A model generated the notes under the pieces. It did no database searches, was not told the origin of the DNA, and was given only the letters and a program-made list of their open reading frames with translations. A DNA stretch of 64,000 nt from Rhizophlyctis rosea (lineage: Eukaryota > Chytridiomycota > Chytridiomycetes > Rhizophlyctidales > Rhizophlyctidaceae): positions 7,638 to 71,637 of the forward strand of contig JADGJC010000192.1 in NCBI GenBank assembly GCA_027596075.1, given 5' to 3'. Below, in pieces: positions 23,600-34,692 of this stretch. The position numbers and the translations under genes are program-made. Each line of letters opens with the position of its first letter. The stretch's first letter is position 1.

Positions 23600-25190
23600 G
23601 CGGGGTGGGAAATGGCCACTGTTGACCCCTGTTACTGGCCTGTGACCCAGAGTGAGGCTCAGACAAGATGGCTGGTTCATAGCAACTTTGCATGAAAGGG
23701 AAGTCGAGGGAAGTCAGTGGAAGACCAGGAGGCCTGGATGGGTGACTTTTGGGGCTGTAGCAACTGGGGGGGTAACACTGTGCTAACAGTCAGTCAGTTG
23801 TAGAGTGATCACAGCGTGGCATGACGTTGTTTCAACCAGGGTGTAGTATCAACAGACCAGGCCCATGGAACATTGGACCCGTCCAGCATCCAGGGTGACG
23901 TGTTCCATATTTGGCACGTGGGCGGGACACATTGGATGGCATTCATTCGCAACTTCCCAAATCGGGTTATATTGTGGCGTGCTGGGGCCAATCGGGGAGC
24001 GAGGCTGAGTTTGGAGGGTCCCAACCAAAAACGCGCGATTCAGGGTCCATAGGGTCCAACACCAACCCTTTGCAGACTTTGAAGACCATGATATTGAAAA
24101 AGCCAACACAGGTCCAGGTTGAAAGTGAAATGCTTACGAAGTCTAAATGCATGATTCGGCGTGCAAGTGATGAGCAAAGAATCGGACGCTTTCTGCAGGT
24201 AGTAGCCAGGGCAGGAAAACCTGTACATGGGTATGTCGCACAGAATGCGTCTGAATAATTACACCTCCTCCCTCAACGCAATCCTGCCGTGCAGCCTGCC
24301 GTGGGGTGTTTTTGCCATTTTTCGCTTCAGATGCTGCTTGCGTTCCTGGGAGCACTTTGCCTCACCCAATTCTCTCATTGTTCCGCGTTCGTGAAACATT
24401 GAAGACAAAAAGTTGTTTGAGATCCTTCGGGGGCCACCATTGACGACCCATCCATTGGTTGCCGACGGAGGCCGCTTGACCACCGTCGCATGCGCGAATT
24501 CACATCAGGATCATTTCAATCCTCAAGGGTGCGCGCCTTGAAAACCAATGAGGCGTCTAAACTCGAAGATTGACAAGGCCGTCCAACATCCAATCAGGCG
24601 GATCACCTGCGAAGCTCATTTCTAGAGATTGGGAAAAAAATGAAACCGCTTAGAAAACCAAGATACAGCTCCCATCAGCCCTGATATTCCCCCGACGTAA
24701 GAAATGGTACTACACCTGATGGTTTGACGTGACCTGCTGTCGATGGTAGGTTCCACTTTGACGTGGACTTGCTGAAAATCACGGGGAGAATGCAAGCTGC
24801 CCATCGTCCAAACACAAGATCATGGTGTTTGAACAATTCCCTAGGACAGTTTAGGCAGGTGCTCTCCCGCAATTTGAATAATTGAATCATGGCTCGTTCG
24901 TCCTCGTCTGGTTTCCTTTGAAAAGTCAAATGCGCGGAGGATTCAACAAAAAAGATTACCACCAAGCTGGTATCACAGATCCGATGGCAGACCCACATGC
25001 TCGGGATCCCACTTTTCTGAATGTGGCAATTGATCAGATTGTAAAAGCATTTCTGCTAGCTCGCGGGATCGCGCAATCGTCATTGCCATCAAGAATTGGC
25101 ATTAATCAAAGGTACCGCCATTTAAATTCACCTATGTTCTTCATGATCAACCTTGACCAGGTGAATGTTCTTCATGATCAACCTTGACCG
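23600..25190. other. Intergenic stretch without recognised gene
   Basis: Short frames only. The right end (25,138-25,190) contains a 31-bp sequence present twice in tandem, just before the left end of repeat copy A. Confidence 0.45.
25138..25190. repeat. 31-bp tandem duplication
   Basis: A 31-bp unit beginning TTCTTCATGATCAACCTTGA occurs nearly twice in direct succession (second copy partial). It sits immediately left of repeat copy A. A different 31-bp unit is duplicated the same way beside repeat copy C at about 36.64 kb. Confidence 0.8.
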
Positions 25191-25199
25191 TGGCTTAGA

Positions 25200-26890
25200 G
25201 GTTTGGATCCTGACCATGATGTGCCCCTTTTTTTTGGCGAATAGTGCAAGTGAAGGCGAGCTCCGTCACGCTACAGCCGACGAGGGTGGATCAAACAACA
25301 ACGATGCTAGGAAAGCGGGAAAAACGAATATCGACCAGCTCATTGAGGATAAGCGGTCCCCTCATCCCACGCAGTTTACGCGTTTCGCCGCTACCTTCTG
25401 TGGCCAGTTCATCCCGACTCTGGATTGAAAAAGATAACGCAAATGCACCAAATTCGATGCGATGCCTGCGTCAGGGTGACAATATGTGCGCATCACCGTC
25501 GCACTCAACATAAGGTCGGGGCGCCCTACCCTACATGGGACGTACACTGAAGGGCTTCTCACACGCCTATCGCTTTTTGCGACGTATATGGCTCGTCTGA
25601 TGCTCAAGTACCTGTGGGCTGCATTACCCAACACCACGTCATAGAAAATCCAACAGCGACCGTGGTTCGCACTTTAAACCTATACAATGAAAGAGATGAC
25701 CGACACCGTCCTAATCCGAATCATACGAGGCAGGTATAGTCGCCGGGGTCGGAATTTGATCTCACCGATGGTTGGTGACCATCCTGCCTGTTTCAACCTA
25801 TGATCAAAAAAGAATGACCACGAAGGAGTTCCTTGGACTGACGGGATGAGGCAAGCCCGCACCTGCCAAATTGGTTGCGTTATCACAATGAATATTGCTG
25901 ATAGCGGTTGGTTCGAACACTCAACGCCAAGCTCTCGCCGTGCCTCGCAACAAGATTTGGCCCCGACACTCGGCCTGGTGATCATACCACGAATTGGACA
26001 CATTCAACATCGTGGATCGGTCCAAGGCGCTCCTCATTCAACCAAGACTTCTTCAACCGTATCACTTTTTGGCCAGCTACGCGTACTCAGTTAGCGGTTA
26101 TGCGTTTGAATATATTCTGACACTTTTGTTCTAACACTTTTGATTCCAATCATCATGGCGATGAGGGTCTAACAGCTTCAAGCCCCCAAAAAGGAAACGC
26201 CCAGAAACTCACAGTCGAGCGACCACCCTCAAGGATCAACTAAGCAATCCGCTCGGTTTGCATACTTCCGCGGACGGTGTTGTGACATGTCAACTCGAAT
26301 ACATGAAACTATCCCATGTGCGTCACTTGGCTGCTATCGCTCTGCGGACATTGTGGCGTCATGAAGTCTCAACAGGAGCAGTGTACGGTATAGTCTCACA
26401 GTTGCTCAACAGCCTTAGTAGTAGTTTGCCGCAAAGGCCGAGTGAATAGGAGTGATCCACAATGCGCAGAATTTCAAACATCGCCTGCCTTCCCTTTCTC
26501 ACACCAAGCGGTCTTGTGGACCTATCGTCGACTTTGAACCTGGTAGTATATGTCTCTTTTGGATCGGGCGGCTATTTGATTGTTGGATTTCGCACGTGCA
26601 ACCGGTTGCGTTCGCAAGTTACCCTTTTCACGGTGGCTAATTGGGGATCATCTGTCCTGTGCTGGCAGTACCTTTCTTTTCACCAGCACGCCCGCTGCTT
26701 GCCTGCACGCGTCTGACGACTCTGGCCTCCTTTAGCACGATCAGCACCTTCAGCAGGTCATAACTACGTCGGCCATGCGAGCTGATGCGAGCTGATGCGG
26801 CTGAGCGGAAATCCTCCTACCCCGATTCAGAATACAATTTCCCCAGTCCTTTTATGGGCGATATACTGAAATGGATTTCATAGAACCGAA
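25200..26890 (+). repeat. Degenerate repeat, copy A (continuous, empty-site form)
   Basis: Aligns by eye, with many substitutions and small gaps, to copy B over about 25,200-26,262 and to copy C over about 26,264-26,890. Shared landmarks with B are ATCACCGTCGCACTCAACA, CACGAATTGGACA/CACGAATTGAACT, CGAGCGACCACC and ATCCGCTCGGTTT. Shared landmarks with C are CTTCCGCGGAC, GGAGTGATCC, GTCACTT and TGGCTAA. Translated pieces of A and B share similar peptides (PRIGHIQ / PRIELIQ), so it may once have been coding. No terminal repeats were found. Confidence 0.75.
26772..26806. repeat. 11-bp tandem repeat
   Basis: The unit GATGCGAGCTG is repeated about two and a half times within the right part of repeat copy A. 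Confidence 0.7.
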
Positions 26891-27749
26891 AACCAACCTG
26901 TGAGCTTGACCTCCTTTCATCAACAGTCATCAGATGCTTCTGATTGCTTTTTTTGGACATGGACAATGTGATGGGTCTCAGACGTCTCAATAGATAGCGC
27001 GCTTACAAGAAGTAAGCATTGAAACCCAATCTTCGGACGGCAATTTTTGGCAGTGATTGCGGTCATTGCTACAATGTTGCATCATTGCGAGGGATCAATT
27101 GGATGTTGACAATGATCGTGTGGGACTTCAGTCCGTCACAACCGAGTGTACATTGATGACAGTCTCGTATGTGAAACGGCGACTTTGGGGCAATAAAAAC
27201 CGTAGCAGATCCCATCGCAGCTCGGAAGACCATCAAGAATTTTCTTGCCAATTCCATTGGTGGGGTAAGAAGACATATTGGTAATACCAATCTTCCAAAG
27301 CTGGGGGCTCCAGAGTTTGCCGGATTTCTAAGCTCTGACCATCGGAGTAGCGAGATGCTCACCATTACTGTAACTACTTCACCGTCGTACTTGAAGCTTC
27401 TGGACCATCAAGTTATCCAACGGACCCGTCATGCGACTTCGTTCAAAATTTCTTATGTTCGACGTATTTTTTCTGAACTAAAGGCACTTCGTCAAACCAT
27501 ATCGGCTGCATTTGAGCTACCGTTTCATTATGAGATGAATCTTTGCGATTGAATAGAACCTCCTGTTTGCAGTCGCTGGCGAATCCCAGTACCCAAGGCA
27601 GTACATTGAAGCAATTTGCCGAGTCAGTCACACTGGCTCCAGTGGTCGATGTTCATGTCATTCTTCATCGCGTTGGTGTCAAGAAGTGGCATGGATCACA
27701 GTATCTTGATCCACATCTTCCTTGTGTGCACTTCAGACTCAACGTCAGC

Positions 27750-28866
27750 CGTTGCTCACATGGTGTCCTCTCCAGTACATCTCTTTTTTTCTGGCGAACG
27801 ATGTTCATGCAGAAAGGTTGAGTCAAGGTCCATTGATACACAATTCAGACGGGGTGAATTGACAACGATAGCAAAAAACCGAAAAAGGAATCTTTACGAA
27901 ATTCGTGGGGACGAGCAGTCCGCTCATTTCACCTACTTTGATGCAACTGCTTTCGCGAACTTGGCGAGTTGTCCCAAATCCGAGTCGGGAAGTGATACCT
28001 ACTTGCGCGCGCGACAGGTAATTCAGTTGTCATGTAGACAGCTGTGTCACGGTGTCCCGTACCAGTGTGACGATATGGACACATCACCGTCGCACTCAAC
28101 ATGTCAATTCAATTAGGGGCATACCCTACATTGGACCGGTGACTGACGGCTTTTCACTCGACTATTGCTTTTTGCGACAAAAGCTTACCGGATGTTAAGT
28201 CGAACATGAGTCGCATTAGTACCCTAAAAACTCAAGTCGAAGAAAGGGCAAAAAGGCTCCAGCAATGCATAGGCTTGATTTGAAGATCAATGAAGGAATT
28301 CAACACTGTCGGATGGTCAAGGCAAGTGCTGTTGCGACACATCAGAATCTCCTCCCACTAATGGCTGTTGACCATGCTGCCTTCTCAGTCCTACGGCGGG
28401 CAAAAAGACAATGACATGATGAGATGTTTGAATACGACAGGATGAGCGCAAAGCCGCATCAGCCGATATGATTTCGACATTGCAATGAGTCGTTGCTGAT
28501 CGCGGCTGGTTCAATTGCTATTCGCCAAGCTTTCAAATTGCTCAACTTCTCTCGCAAAAAGATTTGGCCTCCACGCATGTGTTAATACCACGAATTGAAC
28601 TGATCCAACGTTGTGGATTCGTCCAGTGGGCTCCTCATCCAACCACAACGCTGTTCACAGTGCGACTTTCCCCGTGGACTGTATCACTTTTTGGCCAACT
28701 GCACGCACTCATTTAGCAGTCATGCGTCCGAACATATTCCGACACTTTTGATTTCAGTCATTGTACAGGCCAGTGGCGGTGATGGTCAAACCCCCAAAAT
28801 TGAAGCGCTCCGACACACAACCGAGCGACCACCATCAAGGATCACCTGAGCGATCCGCTCGGTTTC
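27750..28866 (+). repeat. Degenerate repeat, left half (copy B)
   Basis: Homologous to the left two-thirds of copy A and in the same orientation. Similarity is still clear at GAGCGATCCGCTCGGTTT and stops within a few bases, at about 28,866. There the open frame of the SbcD-SbcC fusion takes over. The missing right part of the repeat reappears at about 36,011 as copy C. Confidence 0.75.
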
Positions 28867-31800
28867 CAAATGGATTAGGGACGAACACATTCTTGTCCGA
28901 CCCCGGCATGTTTTCTTCCTTGGAGACTCACTGAACAATCGACGAGGGGACCTTACTGCTCTCCGTGCTTTCAAACAGCTAGTGGACGACCTTGCCGACA
29001 AGAGCTACCCATGTCAGGTACACATCTTGGTCGGCAATCACGACATGCAAACGCTGTACGACCGAGAAATGAGCACACCACCGCTAGTGGCCCATGACGC
29101 AGCCGGAATTTTTGCATACACAAAAGTCCAGAAGGTCTACATTGATGAATTTCCTGTTCTTTTTTTACCGTGGCATGAGAACGCTGAGGAGCTCCTCCCA
29201 CATCCCTCGGAGCATTCCGCCAATGAAGACGCGGCGGAGACAGTTGTCATGGGGCACATCGCTCTGAATGGTGCCCGCTTGACTGGCTGGGACCACGGCG
29301 GGAACGCCCCGGGATCCCACGACAACAGTTCCGTTCTCACCGCAGCGCACTTCACTGCCTTCAAGAAGATGTTTTGTGGCCATTACCACACGTATGCACA
29401 TTACGGTGAGGACAAGAAGGTCACCTACGTCGGAGCAACCGCGATGCAAAACCATGGGGACGCCCACTCTTCTGAACGGGGTTACATCCTCTACAAGCCG
29501 GACACAGGGCATTCCTCCCTGGTGAGGAACCCGTACGCCGTTCATTTCGTAGACATATATTGTCACGATATTCTGTCCGGCGGTCTGGACAATGAGAAGG
29601 TCAAGCACAAGCAGGTTCGCTTGCTTGTCGATGAGAGGACCACCATTCACCAAGAATCACACGCACTTGCAGTGATCAAGCAAGGTGACATCGCCAACGT
29701 AAAGGTAGTCCGCCGACTCCGGCCGCACCATGCTCAGACCGCGCAGGAGCCGAGCGCGGGCGATCGGCCGGTCGAGAATCCGCGGGACTTTCTGCAACGG
29801 CTTTCTTCCCACTTCGTGCGGGATTGCATCCCCGCAGAGCACCAAAGCGAAGCACTCACGTACATCAGCGAAGTCATCAGCAAGGAGGTCCACGAGACAT
29901 CGCGGGAGCTTTTCCGTGCCGATGTGGCCACGGTCCGCGTGGTGAATTTCCTAGGCATCCACGGGAGGAAGACATTCAACTTTGGCAATTTGAAACCCGG
30001 CTTGTGGATGATGCTTGGTGAGAACGGGGCAGGGAAGTCACAAGTGATCGACGCCATATCATGGTGTCTGTACAAGGAGACGTTCCGAGAAGTCTCAAAA
30101 GACGAAGTGAGGAACAACGCAGCATCTTCCGGGGCCGAGTGCTCTGTGACGGTCACTTTTGCAAACCATGTGGTCGTGAGGAGGACGCTGACAACCCTGC
30201 ATGTCACCAAAGCGGATGGCAGTGTCGTGGAGAACGGAAGCATAAAGCACACCCAGCAGGAACTGGAAACGCGGATCCTCAACTGCGATTGGGACACCTT
30301 CAAAAGGAGCATTCTCCTCGACTCCAACGATTTCCTTTCTCTGTTCTCGGGCAGCGACAAGCAGCGGAACATCGTCATCGAACGCCTTCTCGGCATGGAG
30401 GTTCTCAACACCATCTCGAAAACAGTTGAAGAAGACGCTTCCCAGATGTCTGTTGAGCAGGCGAAGCTATCTCCAGATCTGACTCGGCTGCAATTCAAAA
30501 TCGAGTCCCTGGAGGAAAGGCTTCTGAAGGACACACAGGAGGCAGACAGTTTGGAGAAGCAGCTCCGGGAAATTGAATCGACATTGGGTCAAGAAGAAGC
30601 ATTCGCTCTCGCCGACGGAAAGGAACAGACTGCCCTGAAAGGAAGGAAGGATGGTCTCCAAGCGACAGCACAAAGGGTACAAGGAGCCTTCGACGACATG
30701 TTGGGAAGGTTTAATCAAGCTCTTGAGGCTTCCACGACGGCGCGGACACAGGTACTTGCGATCGAATCCTTGCACGATTCCTCGGCGATGGAAAGGGATG
30801 ACTTGACGGGAAGAGTCACCCTGGCACGGGAGACCGTGGAGTTGGCGTTGACGGAGAAGGCTACCGTGAAGGAGGAGCTGCTCAAAGCCGAAAGCACAAC
30901 CGGAAGACTCGCAGAAGAATTGGAAAGGATGGAAGACCTGGGCACGGATCTCAGGAACCGTCACAATGACATTGGGGTTCGACTGGCCGAAGCGAGAGAT
31001 CAAGTGGCACGTCATCGGGATGAGACCCTCCGTTGTATGGGTCAACTTGCACAGGAGGAAAAGTCGGAGCTGGCTTGTGTAATACAGCGTCAGACAGAGC
31101 TTCACCGAGAGCGTACCGAATGGAACCGAAAAGTACGTGAGCAGAAAGCGGCCAGGTTGGAACAAAGGCGGAAGAAGAGGCTCAGTGAGGAAGGTGCAAG
31201 GACTATGGTCGAGAAGTTCCGGAGCGAAGAGAATGAATACCGTAGGCTACTGGATGACTTCAACGCACGACAGCATGAAGCGGCCAAGCTGCAAGAAAAT
31301 CTCCGGCAGCAATCGGAACGCCTCGCCATCCCACGCATCATCGAGAAGGCTCTCTACCATGCGGAAGCCTCCGGTAACCCGAAGACTATCATCGGCATAA
31401 CGGAAGACGTGATTCAGCCCCTCAATGAGATCCACGATGCAATGGGTCGCTCTTGCGCTCCGGCGTCCCTCCCCGAACAAGGCCTCATTGACAGGCTTCA
31501 GGAAAACCTTAACCACATCACCATACAGGGCCCGCCAACAGCAGACAAGCTCTACTCTATTCAAGAAGATGTGCGCTATGCTGAGGCTTTGTGGACCGCA
31601 GCACGGGGGGAACTGGACGACGATGTGGAAGAGGCGGGGGAAACAGCAACCATACAATGGGATATTGAGCTGACTGGGCTGGGCACTCATGCTGACGGTC
31701 TACGAGTGAGGGTTAGTGATATTGAGAGGCGGTACAGACAGGAGCGAGAGACCGAGCAGGGAATGCTCATGTCCTCGTTGCGTTCCTTCTCGGAAGAAGA

Positions 31801-32902
31801 GGATGAGGGGAAGCAGCTCCTCTGTGCTTGGGAAAAGGAGTTCCGCGAACTCAGAAAGTCAGTCCGGGACAGCGGGACGGATAGGGACCACCTAGCCGAA
31901 CACTTGGCGGCTTGTTCTTCCAAAGCCGACGCTGCAGAGGCACAAGAATGGAATCTCCAGGAGCTCCTCCGCTCGGCCGAGAGCCGAATGGTTTCCGACG
32001 AAGAGATACGTCGCTTACGTAATCTTGCAGAAACCATAGGGAGGGAGCTTGCAGACATAAACGGGGTATTCACGTCACTGCGAGCACGCCTCGATGAGAA
32101 CGCCCGGTTGTTGCATGAACTTGACATGGATCTTGAGAACTCCAGGAAGCGCGTGGCAGAGCGCAGGGAAGTCATCGTGCGATTAAAGGGTGAAGGCGAT
32201 CACGCGCGGAAGCTGCTACATGATCTTGGTGATGACATCTCTCGGGGACATTCCGAGAAGGTGGCCCTTACTGAGGAGTCCACCCGGCTGTCTTGCTTAC
32301 TGGAAGAGCTCCAGAAGAAGCATTGTATCAGGCAGATCTGGAAGAATGCTCTGGCCACTACCAACGACACGTCAGCAAGATCAAAGGCGAACTTGCAGCA
32401 AAAGGGGTCCTTCAGGCAACTGTGTCGAAAGGAGCATCTTTCCTTTCTGCAGACGCGGTTCGATGAGGTCCTTGCTCTCCTGAACGACGGCAACCGGGAC
32501 CCAAGGCTTGCCTGCAAACTCTCAGAGAATTTTCAGTTTCACCCGCAAGACGGTCAAGCCGTGGCCTTTAACCAACGAAGCGGCGGAGAGAAGAAACGGA
32601 CTATTCTAGGGCTGCTCTTTACCATCATGGAGACCCTTGTCACACACGGTTCCATGCGACCAATGATCCTGATGGTCGATGAGGTCCTTGAGCAAATCGA
32701 CGAGGCCGGACGGACCAGCGTTCTCCGCTACCTGAAACACTTCACGCAAGAGCACCGGTCACACCGCGTCATTCTCATCACCCATTTGGAAGTTCCCGTA
32801 GCCTGTGCTGGGACTATTCAAGTAACTGCGGAAGGACGATGGCGCCTTCGCAAGTACGAAGCCGTGGCACATGACGGACGCAAGCTGGACTTCGACACTT
32901 GA
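28850..32902 (+). CDS. SbcD-SbcC (Mre11-Rad50-type) fusion: nuclease joined to SMC-like ATPase, 5' incomplete
   Basis: One intronless frame of 1,350 codons. Known families: SbcD/Mre11 cuts DNA ends and hairpins; SbcC/Rad50 is its ATP-driven coiled-coil partner; they are normally separate proteins. Residues 1 to about 260 hold metallophosphoesterase motifs: GD (25-26), GNHD (62-65), GH (135-136) and GHYH (177-180). The ATPase follows: Walker A GENGAGKS (390-397), long Glu/Arg/Leu-rich coiled coil (about 530-825), a less helical middle (about 825-930), second coil (about 985-1180), signature SGGEKKR (1244-1250) and Walker B LMVDE (D1277-E1278). No CxxC zinc hook is visible. The frame opens at 28,850 and its first ATG is only at 29,045, after GNHD. 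The first metal motif (D-x-H) and a proper start are therefore missing or in an unseen exon. Its style suggests transfer from a bacterium or virus (inference). Confidence 0.88.
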   Translation, partial: AIRSVSKWIRDEHILVRPRHVFFLGDSLNNRRGDLTALRAFKQLVDDLADKSYPCQVHILVGNHDMQTLYDREMSTPPLVAHDAAGIFAYTKVQKVYIDEFPVLFLPWHENAEELLPHPSEHSANEDAAETVVMGHIALNGARLTGWDHGGNAPGSHDNSSVLTAAHFTAFKKMFCGHYHTYAHYGEDKKVTYVGATAMQNHGDAHSSERGYILYKPDTGHSSLVRNPYAVHFVDIYCHDILSGGLDNEKVKHKQVRLLVDERTTIHQESHALAVIKQGDIANVKVVRRLRPHHAQTAQEPSAGDRPVENPRDFLQRLSSHFVRDCIPAEHQSEALTYISEVISKEVHETSRELFRADVATVRVVNFLGIHGRKTFNFGNLKPGLWMMLGENGAGKSQVIDAISWCLYKETFREVSKDEVRNNAASSGAECSVTVTFANHVVVRRTLTTLHVTKADGSVVENGSIKHTQQELETRILNCDWDTFKRSILLDSNDFLSLFSGSDKQRNIVIERLLGMEVLNTISKTVEEDASQMSVEQAKLSPDLTRLQFKIESLEERLLKDTQEADSLEKQLREIESTLGQEEAFALADGKEQTALKGRKDGLQATAQRVQGAFDDMLGRFNQALEASTTARTQVLAIESLHDSSAMERDDLTGRVTLARETVELALTEKATVKEELLKAESTTGRLAEELERMEDLGTDLRNRHNDIGVRLAEARDQVARHRDETLRCMGQLAQEEKSELACVIQRQTELHRERTEWNRKVREQKAARLEQRRKKRLSEEGARTMVEKFRSEENEYRRLLDDFNARQHEAAKLQENLRQQSERLAIPRIIEKALYHAEASGNPKTIIGITEDVIQPLNEIHDAMGRSCAPASLPEQGLIDRLQENLNHITIQGPPTADKLYSIQEDVRYAEALWTAARGELDDDVEEAGETATIQWDIELTGLGTHADGLRVRVSDIERRYRQERETEQGMLMSSLRSFSEEEDEGKQLLCAWEKEFRELRKSVRDSGTDRDHLAEHLAACSSKADAAEAQEWNLQELLRSAESRMVSDEEIRRLRNLAETIGRELADINGVFTSLRARLDENARLLHELDMDLENSRKRVAERREVIVRLKGEGDHARKLLHDLGDDISRGHSEKVALTEESTRLSCLLEELQKKHCIRQIWKNALATTNDTSARSKANLQQKGSFRQLCRKEHLSFLQTRFDEVLALLNDGNRDPRLACKLSENFQFHPQDGQAVAFNQRSGGEKKRTILGLLFTIMETLVTHGSMRPMILMVDEVLEQIDEAGRTSVLRYLKHFTQEHRSHRVILITHLEVPVACAGTIQVTAEGRWRLRKYEAVAHDGRKLDFDT

Positions 32903-33129
32903 TGGTGCTTTGTTTTCATTGGTGCAGACGAAGCTTTGGAGAATCGTACCAAAACTTACGAAATCCGTTGTTGTCAAGTCAACAACAACTGAGACACAAT
33001 TCTGACTAGTGCCCTGACCTGACGGACACGTTGCCATACCCAGCAGACTTGTAGTATTGAGATCATTTGAATTCCCATTTTTTGAAAATCTGCACTGCAG
33101 TGGTTTCCAAGTTCTGTAAAGAAAATGTG

Positions 33130-33142
33130 AGTATATATATCC
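33130..33142 (+). promoter_or_regulatory. Possible TATA element of the 33.3 kb gene
   Basis: GTATATATAT lies about 150 nt upstream of the ATG at 33,290. It is the only TATA-like string between the end of the fusion gene and this ATG. Confidence 0.3.
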
Positions 33143-33289
33143 CGTTGAAAGGAACCTGGTGTCTGAATTTCTGTTTGTCGGGAATGGCTAGTTTAGTGGC
33201 AAAGCACCGCCACGTCACACCGCCAAGCCACAACCGGCATATACAGAAACCCCTTTCTCCCCACGACGCTGCTCTGCACTTCCGCAAAA

Positions 33290-34276
33290 ATGTACAACTC
33301 TGTCGTGCCCGTCCCCTCCGCCGCCTTCACTTTTTCCGGAGAACCTATCGAAGTTGGTCGCTTCTACGTCTTCAGCCCCACATCAGCATCCATGAATCGT
33401 TCAACCGATACTGAGAATGACTGGGTGTCATTGGAGGGAGGAGGCAGAATGGTGCTGGTACTCTACAAGAGTGCAACAGATCAGATGGTGACCATTGCAA
33501 AAGTGAGCTGCTACCTTTTGTTGCCGCTTCCCTTTCATCAAACCTAATAATTTGCTTTCCAGGTCACAAGTTTTGGCGGCAGGACTGTGCAGGAAAAATA
33601 TCCAAACTCCCTGTGGCGCCGTCTGACATACATTCCCGTTGGTGACTCTCCTGAAGAACTTCCAGCCTCCGGAACCTTCCTCAATCCAACCTACGCAAAA
33701 TTGGAGACCAGTAACAACACAGCGTTCTCAAGGAATTGCTACGTGTCGGTCGCTTGCTTACCCGTGGTTTCGTCCCGTAATTTACTCAATCTCAGCGCGG
33801 GACGAGTCACTATCAATTCGCAACAGCTAGCGAATCTTCGCGTCCTGCACGCTCATATCATTCAAGAGACCTTCCCACAGCCATTCCTCTTCCCCATGCT
33901 TTCTCCTGCTGCGTGGAACGGTGGTTCATATTCGGGGTCATATCCGGAATCCAATTTCACTGGAGGCTTTGGATCGACTCCTTCTCCTGGGGCCACCAAC
34001 AGAGGCGGGTGGGGGAATGCCAATGCCCAGGCCCAACAAGGGCACGGCTATGGGGCAGGAACTTATCCTCCTGCTGCTGACCGGACGGAAGATTTCGACG
34101 GAGTTGACGACATCATCGAAAACGGTCTTGGTGCTTTTTCGTCTTCCAACCCTTATCCCAATTTGCGCCGAGCAGAGTCGGTTGCAGACGCGGAAGCAAT
34201 GAATGACAACGGGCTTGCCCTACCCGCTCAAATTCTTGGTGAGTCGACATCGCGCAGTGGCGTCACAGATTGTTGA
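33290..34276 (+). CDS. Unknown protein, two or three exons
   Basis: I do not recognise the family. Exon 1 (33,290-33,502) ends at GTGAGC and exon 2 begins at 33,563 after TTTCCAG, in phase 0, giving 308 residues if read to 34,276. A further good donor (GTGAGT at 34,239) and acceptor (CAACAG ending at 34,301) would replace the last residues by LGH with a stop at 34,309 (298 residues). The first half is ordered and beta-rich in appearance (FTFSGEPIEVGRFYVFSP, VSLEGGGRMVLVLYKS). The second half is Gly/Asn/Gln-rich low complexity ending in an acidic stretch (EDFDGVDDIIENGLGAF). There is no signal peptide or membrane segment. Introns mark it as eukaryotic although it lies in the same insert as the nuclease fusion. 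Confidence 0.7.
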
Positions 34277-34692
34277 CCTAATAACCATATCACGACAACA
34301 GGGCATTGAGACGTTCGGAGGACTGCTGCTTTTTAGGGTGGGTTAGGCACGCTGCGTGGGTTCAAGTGCTTGTCAAAATATTATCGTAAGAATATTCGTA
34401 CGAAATTGCGTTATTGTACACTGTTGGTGATCCAGACATGAACAAATAGACTGGGGTGGCAGCAGTCAAAGTGCCCGAAACAAAAGCATTCGTTAAATAG
34501 GATGAGATTGTTTACATGCGGACACACAAAATATTTTGACGGCATTGGTTCCAGAAATTCTGTCCACCACGTACCACCAGTCGCTACTATTTTCCTGCCA
34601 ATCATATAACAATTGGGCATCCTACTTTGGCGTCAACAATTCGACTTGGCCTTTCCATTCCCACATACTGAGAACGAATGTGGCCCACACTC

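Noticed and set aside
25200..28866. Repeats A and B as coding transposase genes
   Set aside because: Both are full of stops in all frames. Similar short peptides exist, but no transposase or reverse-transcriptase motif could be recognised.
30467..31165. Minus-strand frame of 232 codons inside the nuclease-ATPase fusion
   Set aside because: It mirrors the coiled-coil codons of the plus strand and has no motif. The plus strand carries all family motifs.
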